Source: Myxococcales bacterium
GTDB taxonomy: Bacteria; Myxococcota; Polyangia; Fen-1088
Direction of reading: 5' to 3'
DNA length: 11,379 nt
NCBI GenBank assembly: GCA_003157315.1
Contig: PMJE01000387.1
Span: forward strand, 885-12,263
The notes under the pieces are model-generated. The model was not told the origin of the DNA. It saw only the letters and a list, made by a program, of their open reading frames with translations, and searched no databases. Of the stretch, positions 1 through 4,910 are shown one piece after another. The translations under genes were made by a program, and so were the position numbers. The stretch's first letter is position 1. Each line of letters starts with the position of its first letter.

Positions 1-179
1 ATGAACAAGAGGTGCAGGCCGATATCGGGTCCCAGCAACTCGCGGATGAGGTCGAGCGGAAAGAGATCCTTCTCATCAAGGTCCAACCTGACCTTGAGCG
101 GTAGCTTCTGCTTGCCGAACGAAGTCAGCGTGTCGATCAGGGTCTGGAGTGAGTCTTTGTCGAGGCCTGAGTTCTTCAT
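1..179 (-). CDS. Acyl-CoA dehydrogenase, N-terminal fragment (runs off left edge)
   Basis: Reading the minus strand from the ATG at 179-177 gives 59 open codons up to the edge, so the 3' end is missing. The peptide starts MKNSGLDKDSLQTL and continues through LDEKDLFPLDLIRELLGP to DIGLHLLFI. This matches my memory of the N-terminal alpha-helical domain of acyl-CoA dehydrogenases common in deltaproteobacteria. There an acidic, FP-containing stretch leads to an LGxHLLFIPEEYGG-type segment; the window ends just before the expected PEEYGG. Full-length relatives are flavoproteins of about 400-560 residues that oxidise acyl-CoA to enoyl-CoA in the cytoplasm. The FAD- and substrate-binding parts lie outside, so chain-length specificity cannot be judged. 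An AGGAAG ribosome-binding site at 196-191 lies 11 bases upstream of the ATG and supports this start. The opposite-strand reading is Ser/Arg-rich and looks like a shadow. Confidence 0.68.
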   Translation of the reverse strand, partial: MKNSGLDKDSLQTLIDTLTSFGKQKLPLKVRLDLDEKDLFPLDLIRELLGPDIGLHLLF

Positions 180-377
180 CAAACTTGTGTCTTCCTGCGG
201 CCAAAAGAGTCGGTTGGAAAGGGGGTGATTCCGAGTGAAAGGCTTCGATGCTGGCACAAGCCGGGCCAAAATCAAAACCGGGAAGTCAGCGTGGGCCTAT
301 CACGCCTCCAATCGCGCATATAATGCTGTAATCATTGATCTATTTTCTTTGGTTGGGGACGAAAACACACGCGAGAT

Positions 378-436
378 CGCACCCATGTGCGTTATCACCT
401 ACACGCCCAGGTCCCTGCAAACGTCGCAAGTGCGAC
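378..436. repeat. Two GC-rich inverted repeats (possible operator sites)
   Basis: Two short perfect inverted repeats lie 31 bp apart. One is CGCAC-CCAT-GTGCG at 378-391. The other is GTCGCA-AG-TGCGAC at 423-436. Both contain CGCA/TGCG half-elements. They lie 200-260 bp upstream of the acyl-CoA dehydrogenase start and just upstream of the AT-rich island. The two-base spacer of the second is too tight for an RNA hairpin but fits a dimeric regulator site. In GC-rich DNA such repeats arise by chance fairly often, so a regulatory role is only a suggestion. Confidence 0.3.
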
Positions 437-490
437 CCCAGGCGCGCACCCCCCTGCGGCCCCGCGTACGCACCGAAGGAAGTTCGCCCC

Positions 491-510
491 GGAGAGCCTC
501 TGTGCTCTCC
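491..510. repeat. 7-bp inverted repeat / small hairpin
   Basis: GGAGAGC (491-497) and GCTCTCC (504-510) form a perfect 7-bp stem around a six-base loop. It lies about 77 bp past the stop codon of the cysteine-rich protein gene on the minus strand and could help end that transcript. No T-tract follows in either direction, so it is not a standard intrinsic terminator. Confidence 0.3.
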
Positions 511-586
511 TCTCTCCTCCCTGTGTTCTCAACCGAAGTCGGCTGTCCCGCTGGACTCGCTCACCTAGGTCGCTTCCCAAGGTCCA

Positions 587-988
587 TCACTTCCACCGGC
601 TGTCGCCGCCTTCGGCCTTCTTCTTGGCGTCTTCGGCAGCTTTCTCCTTCTGCCTCTTCGCCTGGGCCGCCTTGGCCGCCGCTTGCCCCTTCTTGTCGTT
701 CTGCTGGATCCTCTTCAGCGCAGCCGCGGCATCCTTCTCCTGCTGCTTGCGACGCTGCTCCTCGCAGCCCGCCGGCTCACAGTCGCCTTCGCAATCACAC
801 TTGAGCTTCTTCCCCTTGTTGCAGTGACACTGCTCCTGGGCGTCGCGGTAGCAGCCACATTCGTTAAGTGGCGTTGCGGCCGGGGGAGGCTCTGCTTCCG
901 CCTTGGTGGCCTTCGCCTTGGCAAGAGCCGAGCCTGGCATCCACACTAGAAGGCCGAATACTGCAATGATCGAGAGTATGATCCGCAT
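587..988 (-). CDS. Secreted cysteine-rich protein with charged C-terminal helix
   Basis: This 133-residue protein has a clear signal peptide: MR, then a hydrophobic core (residues 3-17), then an AxA-type site (SALA, 20-23) predicting cleavage after A23. The mature protein has three parts. Residues 24-41 are a Lys/Ala/Pro linker. Residues 42-75 hold all eight cysteines. Residues 76-133 are an Ala/Lys/Gln/Glu-rich, probably helical or coiled-coil tail. Three CxC pairs sit at 44/46, 54/56 and 64/66, exactly ten residues apart, followed by C70 and C75. The pattern suggests metal binding or a disulfide-stabilised knot. I do not recognise a named family. A GAGGAG ribosome-binding site (1000-995) six bases before the ATG supports the start. 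The neighbouring small membrane protein gene is transcribed divergently, so a shared regulatory region is possible. That this is a real gene is likely; its function is unknown. Confidence 0.72.
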   Translation of the reverse strand: MRIILSIIAVFGLLVWMPGSALAKAKATKAEAEPPPAATPLNECGCYRDAQEQCHCNKGKKLKCDCEGDCEPAGCEEQRRKQQEKDAAAALKRIQQNDKKGQAAAKAAQAKRQKEKAAEDAKKKAEGGDSRWK

Positions 989-1008
989 GGCATTCTCCTC
1001 AGCCAGGC

Positions 1009-1036
1009 ATTATCACGTGAGCCGCAAGCCGCGCAA
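1009..1036 (-). promoter_or_regulatory. Possible promoter of the cysteine-rich protein gene
   Basis: On the minus strand, GATAAT (1014-1009) matches five of six bases of the sigma-70 -10 box. TTGCGC (1036-1031) sits 16 bp upstream as a weak -35. The implied transcription start near 1002 would leave a very short leader just holding the GAGGAG ribosome-binding site. The -35 match is poor, and the element overlaps the hairpin at 1022-1055. Confidence 0.3.
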
Positions 1037-1055
1037 CCCCGTAGCGGCCTTGCGG
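1013..1055. promoter_or_regulatory. Palindrome plus bulged 11-bp hairpin between divergent genes
   Basis: TCACGTGA at 1013-1020 is a perfect 8-bp palindrome. It is followed at once by a long inverted repeat: CCGCAAGCCGC (1022-1032) pairs with GCGG (1044-1047) and CTTGCGG (1049-1055), with C1048 bulged and an 11-base loop. This fills the middle of the 109-bp space between the cysteine-rich protein gene (minus) and the small membrane protein gene (plus). The position suits an operator serving both genes, or an RNA hairpin in one of the leaders. The structure is seen directly; the function is inferred. Confidence 0.42.
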
Positions 1056-1097
1056 GCCGTCCACATCCATGATTGAAACACCAAGCGGAGGAACCCG

Positions 1098-1292
1098 ATG
1101 GCTACAAGCCTAGCGACCCGTGACAGGAACGAAGCGCGAAAGAAGGGGTTGATGGCCGTCGGGGCCTGGGGCGGAGCGGGCCTACTTGTCCTAGTGCATT
1201 GGCCCATGTTGGGGTTGGCTGCTGCTGGTGGCGCCGGGTACTTGACCTACAGGTGGTTTATGTATCGCGCTAAACGCGGCATGCGCTTTTGA
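1098..1292 (+). CDS. Small membrane protein, 64 residues, unknown function
   Basis: The protein begins MATSLATRDRNEARKKG. A hydrophobic, Gly/Ala-rich stretch follows (about residues 18-56), best read as two short membrane helices separated by H34-W35-P36. It ends with a basic tail, YRAKRGMRF. The basic residues on both sides of the hydrophobic block fit a hairpin with both ends in the cytoplasm. A strong ribosome-binding site, GGAGGA at 1087-1092, lies five bases before the ATG. This, more than length, is why I call it a gene. It is convergent with the lipoprotein gene, with only 8 bp between stop codons. The tail looks familiar from short conserved hypothetical proteins of myxobacteria, but I cannot name a family. 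Confidence 0.66.
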   Translation: MATSLATRDRNEARKKGLMAVGAWGGAGLLVLVHWPMLGLAAAGGAGYLTYRWFMYRAKRGMRF

Positions 1293-1299
1293 TCCAAAA
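1287..1299. repeat. Short AT-rich inverted repeat across convergent stop codons
   Basis: TTTTG (1287-1291) and CAAAA (1295-1299) flank ATC. They cover the stop of the small membrane protein gene and abut the stop of the lipoprotein gene. The element has T-rich ends in both directions but only a weak 5-bp stem, so it is at best a marginal bidirectional terminator. Confidence 0.2.
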
Positions 1300-1300
1300 T

Positions 1301-1960
1301 CTACGGTTCAATGTAGAGCGGGGGGCCGGAGGGTCCCTTGGCCTCGCCAGACGGGGACGGCGGCACCGCCACGGGTTGGTTGCGCCCGACTTGGTGGAAC
1401 GTCAGGGGCAAGTCCACATGCACCCCATTTCCCTCGAATCGCGGGAACCTCATGCCCTGAACGATGTTGCGAACGCAACGCTCGGCATCAGGAGGCGCCC
1501 CGTTGACTCGGACTAGGCTAGCGCGTCCCGCTGGATCAGCCTCGAACGACACAGCCACCATCGGGTTCTGGGCGGAAGGCGAAAAACAGGTTACCAAAGA
1601 CCCCATCGTACCTTGGATTGCTGAGTTCAGCGCCTCGCGGGTGAGTCCATTGGGATTCCCATTGAGCGTGCCTGAGCCTCCTGAGGCGACGGGGCGTGCC
1701 ACCGCGGCCGCCGGCTCTGGATCGAATTGGGCGCCCTCATTCTGCGGGCCAGCAAGGCCAAAGCCTGGCAGCCGCCGCGCGACCTGAGGTTCGCGAGGCA
1801 CCCACTCCTTTGGGGCTGCGCTCTTGCTCTCGGGCAGGGGCGGAGGCTTCCCAGTTCCAATGCCCAAAAATTCACATCCCCCACTCGACAGTGCAAGGGC
1901 AAACATCAGGCCAAGCGCGACCGACTTTCCTGGCAAGCTCTGCGGCGACCGAGTCCACAT
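1301..1960 (-). CDS. Lipoprotein with AgmX/PglI C-terminal-like domain
   Basis: From the ATG at 1960 this gives 219 residues. Residues 1-28 form a signal peptide (basic R4 and K12, hydrophobic core 14-24) ending in SSGGC, so C29 is the probable lipidated cysteine. Residues 30-105 are a Pro/Ala/Gly-rich linker. Residues 106-192 are a compact domain with GSLVTCF, an alternating beta segment, AERCV, GMRFPRFEG and HVDLPLTF. The order helix-CF, strands, RCV, then FP and a final strand matches the TonB-like AgmX/PglI C-terminal domain common in myxobacteria. C125 and C162 may pair. A Pro-rich tail follows. The frame is open upstream to an ATG at 2131, but that would bury the signal peptide 57 residues in and overlap the divergent fructokinase gene. 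The chosen start has only a weak, very close AGGG upstream, so it is uncertain. It is probably envelope-located; its specific role is unknown. Confidence 0.72.
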   Translation of the reverse strand: MWTRSPQSLPGKSVALGLMFALALSSGGCEFLGIGTGKPPPLPESKSAAPKEWVPREPQVARRLPGFGLAGPQNEGAQFDPEPAAAVARPVASGGSGTLNGNPNGLTREALNSAIQGTMGSLVTCFSPSAQNPMVAVSFEADPAGRASLVRVNGAPPDAERCVRNIVQGMRFPRFEGNGVHVDLPLTFHQVGRNQPVAVPPSPSGEAKGPSGPPLYIEP

Positions 1961-1966
1961 CACCCT

Positions 1967-1972
1967 ATTGTA
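1967..1972 (-). promoter_or_regulatory. -10-like element next to the lipoprotein start
   Basis: TACAAT (1972-1967, minus strand) matches five of six -10 consensus bases and ends only six bases from the chosen ATG at 1960. If it is real, the transcript would start at or next to the ATG and be essentially leaderless. That would explain the poor ribosome-binding site. I find no -35 hexamer at the right spacing. Confidence 0.22.
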
Positions 1973-1993
1973 TCGGAAAAACACGGGCATCGC

Positions 1994-2022
1994 TTGACTG
2001 GGAGCAGATGCTGCCATGCAAT
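1994..2022 (+). promoter_or_regulatory. Candidate sigma-70 promoter of the fructokinase gene
   Basis: TTGACT (1994-1999) matches five of six -35 bases. After a 17-bp spacer, TGCAAT (2017-2022) matches four of six -10 bases. The predicted start near 2029 leaves a leader of about 50 bases before the fructokinase ATG at 2082. It lies between two divergent genes, where a promoter is expected. Confidence 0.42.
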
Positions 2023-2075
2023 GGCCCCGTGTACTCATGGGGCGAGCCGGATTCGCCGAGTCGGTGTAGTGTCCT

Positions 2076-2090
2076 GCATCGATGCGCATC
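2076..2090. repeat. Two overlapping 10-bp palindromes on the fructokinase start codon
   Basis: GCATCGATGC (2076-2085) and GATGCGCATC (2081-2090) are both perfect palindromes sharing five bases, and together they cover the ATG at 2082. They could mask initiation or bind a regulator. However, half of the sequence is constrained by the conserved MRIG start of the protein, so chance is plausible. Confidence 0.3.
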
Positions 2091-2984
2091 GGAATTGACC
2101 TGGGTGGAACCAAGACCGAAAGCGTTGCCATCGACGACGCTGGAACCGAACGCGTACGGCTACGAGTTTCGACGCCCAGCCGTGGCTACGACGAGATCAT
2201 CGCATCCATAGTCGGTTTGGTGCGCGACACAGAGGCTCAAGTCGGTCAGACGGGCACCGTAGGAATCGGAATCCCCGGCGCCATGTCTCCTGCAACTGGG
2301 CTGGTCAAGAATGCCAACACCGTTGTGCTCATCGGCCATCCGCTTGATCGCGATCTTGCGCGTGCCTTGGGCCGACCCGTGCGCGTGGCTAACGACGCCA
2401 ACTGCTTCGCCCTGTCGGAAGCCTCGGATGGAGCGGGGGCCGGCGCCCGGGTGGTCTTCGGCGTGATCGTGGGCACAGGCACGGGTGGCGGCCTGGTGGT
2501 GGATGGGAAACTGCTGACCGGGCCGCATGCCATCGCGGGTGAATGGGGGCACAATCCCCTGCCCTGGCCGCGCGACGACGAGCGCCCGGGCCCTCCTTGC
2601 TACTGCGGAAGAAGCGGCTGCATCGAAACCTTTCTGGCTGGCCCCAGCCTGGCGCGCGACCATCGGCTGCACGCCGGCGAGACACGTGATGCCGGCGACA
2701 TCGCCCAGCGTGCTGAAGCCGGTGATGCGGCCGCAGTGGCGAGCATGATTCGCTACGAGGACCGCATGGCGCGGAGTCTGGCGTCGGTGATCAACCTTCT
2801 CGATCCGGATGTGATCGTCCTGGGCGGCGGTCTCTCGAACATTGCGCGTCTGTATCGTGAGGTCCCGTTGCGCTTGGGTCAGTACGTCTTCTCTGACACC
2901 GTCAGCACGCCCATTCTCCCGGCCCGCCACGGCGATTCGAGTGGCGTGCGCGGGGCCGCGTGGCTGTGGCCCCTGCAAGAGTGA
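2082..2984 (+). CDS. mak: ROK-family fructokinase (Mak-like)
   Basis: This 300-residue cytoplasmic sugar kinase is predicted to phosphorylate fructose with ATP to fructose 6-phosphate. It aligns along its whole length with my memory of E. coli Mak: the MRIGIDLGGTKTE start with the phosphate-binding loop (4-11), GIGIPG (61-66), VKNAN (75-79), and NDANC with catalytic Asp105. A second phosphate loop, GTGTGGG, is at 131-137. Next are GEWGHNPLPW (153-162), the zinc site H157 with CYCGRSGC (C173, C175, C180), DPDVIVLGGG (241-250) and a closing HGDSSGVRGAAWLWP segment (283-297). Length is normal for the family and nothing appears broken. The ribosome-binding site is not obvious. Close ROK relatives (N-acetylglucosamine or glucose kinases) share these motifs, but the GHNPLPW and C-terminal segments favour Mak. 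It stands alone, divergent from the lipoprotein gene and convergent with the TPR operon, so no sugar pathway is shown by context. Confidence 0.88.
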   Translation: MRIGIDLGGTKTESVAIDDAGTERVRLRVSTPSRGYDEIIASIVGLVRDTEAQVGQTGTVGIGIPGAMSPATGLVKNANTVVLIGHPLDRDLARALGRPVRVANDANCFALSEASDGAGAGARVVFGVIVGTGTGGGLVVDGKLLTGPHAIAGEWGHNPLPWPRDDERPGPPCYCGRSGCIETFLAGPSLARDHRLHAGETRDAGDIAQRAEAGDAAAVASMIRYEDRMARSLASVINLLDPDVIVLGGGLSNIARLYREVPLRLGQYVFSDTVSTPILPARHGDSSGVRGAAWLWPLQE

Positions 2985-3020
2985 CCGACCATGCGCCACA
3001 CCCCGCTACGGCTGATGAAT

Positions 3021-3053
3021 CTGGAATCCATGGTCCGCGAGTACGTATTCCAG
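3021..3053. terminator. Inverted repeat between convergent genes (weak terminator candidate)
   Basis: CTGGAAT (3021-3027) and ATTCCAG (3047-3053) form a perfect 7-bp stem around a 19-base loop. It lies in the 71-bp gap between the fructokinase stop (2984) and the stop of the two-span membrane protein gene (3056). The place is right for a shared transcription end. The long loop and lack of a T-tract make intrinsic termination doubtful. Confidence 0.28.
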
Positions 3054-3055
3054 GG

Positions 3056-3331
3056 TCAGTGCATCTGTCGCCGCACCTGCACGAAGGTGGAAATCACCAA
3101 GAAGAGCCCCAGCAGGATCCAGATGATCCCCCAACGGATATGCCGGCGTTGCTCCGGCCCGCGTTCGAGACGCTCTTCGGGTTCATCGGCTCGGTCGCCG
3201 GACAGTTCACTGTCATTGGCAGGACGCCGGCGCAAGCGCGGCGCGCCCAGATACTTGATCCGAAGGGCGCCAAAGACGATCAACATAGACCCGATGGCGT
3301 AGAAAAGGAACGGGGGCAGATTCACTTGCAT
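3056..3331 (-). CDS. Membrane protein with two predicted spans, unknown function
   Basis: From the ATG at 3331 the product has 91 residues. The first membrane segment is about 7-24 (LPPFLFYAIGSMLIVFGALR). A hydrophilic, highly charged loop (25-64) has a basic start and an acidic middle. The second segment is about 67-85 (WGIIWILLGLFLVIST), followed by a short basic tail. The gene is the last of the minus-strand operon, 22 bp after the RNase Y-like stop, with GGGGAG (3348-3343) eleven bases before the ATG. A TTG 45 bases upstream is also open but would overlap the preceding gene and add a basic, unstructured extension; I prefer the ATG. I do not recognise a family. Its place suggests a membrane partner of the RNase Y-like and TPR proteins, which is inference from operon position only. 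Confidence 0.68.
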   Translation of the reverse strand: MQVNLPPFLFYAIGSMLIVFGALRIKYLGAPRLRRRPANDSELSGDRADEPEERLERGPEQRRHIRWGIIWILLGLFLVISTFVQVRRQMH

Positions 3332-3353
3332 GGTTTCGCTCGCTCCCCGGTCT

Positions 3354-4910
3354 CTAGCTCGCGATCTCGTCGGCAATGAATTCGCGAATCACCGTCACCT
3401 TGATCTGGCCGGGAAAGGTCATCTCGCGCGAGAGGCTTTCCGCGATCTGGGAAGACAGGCGGGCCGCCCCTCGGTCATCCACCCGATTCTCGTCGACGTA
3501 GACCCGCACCTCGCGACCGCCTTGCACGGCAAAGGCTTCATCAACCCCGGAGAAGCCGCGGCTAATGCGCTCGATCTCCTCCAGCTTGGCCATGTGAGTG
3601 TCCTCGGTCTGGCGGCGCGCCCCCGGCCGTCCACCCGACATGGCGTCAGCCGCCGCAACCAGATAGGAATAGGGGCTGTTGAACGGCTCGTCGGTGTGAT
3701 GCGCCCCAATGGCGTTGGCCACCGCTTCGGACTCGTGCAGGCGACGTGCATACTCCGCTCCGATCGAGGCATGCGACCCGTCAAGCTCGTGGGTCAGCGC
3801 CTTGCCTATGTCGTGCAGCAATGCCGCCCGCTTGGCGATCTTGGTGTCCAACCCCAACTCCGCGGCCATCATGCCGCACAGGAACCCCGCCTCCACCGAG
3901 TGCTTCCACTGATTCTGCGCATAGCTGGTGCGGAAGTTGAGCCGGCCCACCAGCTTCACGATGTCGGGATGCGCGCGGTCGATGGCCAGCAAGGAAAAGC
4001 CGCGTCGCCCGAAGTCGAGCGTCTCGCGTTCCACATCCACCACAATACCGCGGGCCATCCGTGTTACCGCCTCGGGTCCGTTGATCGACCGCTTGAGCAT
4101 ACGATTCACGCAGCGACGTGCTATTTCCCGGCCTACCCCGTCGAGTCCCTCGATACGAATCGCCAATTGCTCATCCACCAGAGATAGCTGCACCCCCGCC
4201 ACCGCCTCGATGGCGCGCAAATCGGCATCCGCAGGTGGCACCTGGCCTGGCCGCAGATCCGACAGGGCAATGACGTACTGAGGCCGCTCGGCCAAATCGT
4301 GGCCAGAAAAGCGACCCACCGCGATGCCCATGATTCTCTTGGCCGCGCGGATCTGAGCCCCCGCCATCGCCGACTCTGCCGTCTGACGCAAGACTTGCGC
4401 TGCGGCCGCGCGCGCCTCCTCCACCTCGCGTTCCACCAGCATGCGCTGGGCTTCAGCCGCGGTGCAGACCGCCACCCGCTCCAGCGCGGCTTGCCGCTCT
4501 CTCTCGATCGACCGCGTCTCGGCCGCGAGTGCACGCACGTCCTGCTCCCGCTCAGCGACCGGCGTCGCACGTTCCACCAAACTGCTGCGCGCCTCTTCGA
4601 CCAGCCGCCCCCCGTCGTCAATGCGTACCGCCTGAGCCGCCAGCGCGGTCTCGGCCTGCGCCAACTCGGCTTCCCGTGCGCGCAGGTCTGCCTCCGCCTC
4701 AGCCCGGATCACTAGGGCTTGCTCGCGCGCCTGGATAGCTGACTCGCGCAGCAAGGCCTGTCGCTCGATCTCCGCCTCATCGCGGATGCGCCGGGCCTCG
4801 CCATCACGATCGGCAACGGGCCGCCGCAAACGACGGCCCGCCCACGCACCCAAGCCTGCGCCGGCCGCCAAAGCAAGAAGCACCGTGATCCAGGCCGCCG
4901 GCTCGCCCAT
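3354..4910 (-). CDS. RNase Y-like HD-domain protein with degenerate KH domain
   Basis: This 518-residue protein has the RNase Y layout and usual length. It has an N-terminal membrane helix (7-25), a long Glu/Arg/Ala coiled coil (about 33-195), a KH region (210-275), an HD domain (about 325-430) and the C-terminal RNase Y segment (455-518). RNase Y is a membrane-anchored endoribonuclease that starts mRNA turnover. Catalytic features are present: RTSYAQN (327-333), H337, LLHDIGK with H366/D367, GSH (378-380), AHH (403-405) and AADAMSGGRPGARR with D422. The ending PGQIKVTVIRE is typical. The odd part is the KH domain: where RNase Y has IGREGRN, this protein reads VPPADAD (224-230), so the GxxG loop is absent, while the flanking RAIEAVAGV and GREIARR still align. 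The ATG at 4910 directly follows the TAG of the TPR gene, implying translational coupling. It is probably a paralogue specialised away from bulk RNA decay. I withhold the name rny. Confidence 0.85.
   Translation of the reverse strand: MGEPAAWITVLLALAAGAGLGAWAGRRLRRPVADRDGEARRIRDEAEIERQALLRESAIQAREQALVIRAEAEADLRAREAELAQAETALAAQAVRIDDGGRLVEEARSSLVERATPVAEREQDVRALAAETRSIERERQAALERVAVCTAAEAQRMLVEREVEEARAAAAQVLRQTAESAMAGAQIRAAKRIMGIAVGRFSGHDLAERPQYVIALSDLRPGQVPPADADLRAIEAVAGVQLSLVDEQLAIRIEGLDGVGREIARRCVNRMLKRSINGPEAVTRMARGIVVDVERETLDFGRRGFSLLAIDRAHPDIVKLVGRLNFRTSYAQNQWKHSVEAGFLCGMMAAELGLDTKIAKRAALLHDIGKALTHELDGSHASIGAEYARRLHESEAVANAIGAHHTDEPFNSPYSYLVAAADAMSGGRPGARRQTEDTHMAKLEEIERISRGFSGVDEAFAVQGGREVRVYVDENRVDDRGAARLSSQIAESLSREMTFPGQIKVTVIREFIADEIAS

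Larger units (their letters stand above)
180..586. other. Non-coding stretch, 407 bp, with promoter-like AT-rich island
   Basis: I see no credible gene here. Open frames on either strand give Pro/Arg/Ser-rich peptides without recognisable motifs, and I found no tRNA-like fold. Both flanking genes are on the minus strand, so this is the leader and promoter region of the acyl-CoA dehydrogenase plus the 3' region of the cysteine-rich protein gene. Bases 311-352 are conspicuously AT-rich for this window and include ATATAAT at 318-324. The AT-rich island sits about 140-170 bp upstream of the dehydrogenase ATG and is the likeliest place for its promoter, but I cannot assign a convincing -35/-10 pair on the minus strand. 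Bases 507-530 form a pyrimidine-rich run. Several inverted repeats are listed separately. Confidence 0.6.

Noticed and set aside
1..228. Plus-strand open frame of 75 codons at the left edge
   Set aside because: Its peptide is Ser/Arg-rich and featureless, whereas the minus strand gives an acyl-CoA dehydrogenase-like N-terminus with its own AGGAAG site.
235..827. Plus-strand open frames across the left non-coding stretch and the cysteine-rich gene
   Set aside because: They encode low-complexity Ser/Pro/Arg- or Leu-rich peptides and run antisense to a minus-strand gene with a signal peptide and a good ribosome-binding site.
1301..2131. Longer 276-codon version of the lipoprotein starting at 2131
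   Set aside because: It would overlap the fructokinase gene by 50 bp and place the signal peptide about 60 residues into the protein.
2160..2999. Minus-strand open frame of 279 codons opposite the fructokinase gene
   Set aside because: The plus strand encodes an unmistakable ROK kinase; the antisense peptide is His/Arg-rich without domains.
3330..4187. Plus-strand open frame of 285 codons opposite the RNase Y-like gene
   Set aside because: It overlaps the conserved HD domain on the other strand and its peptide has no coherent motif or plausible start signal.
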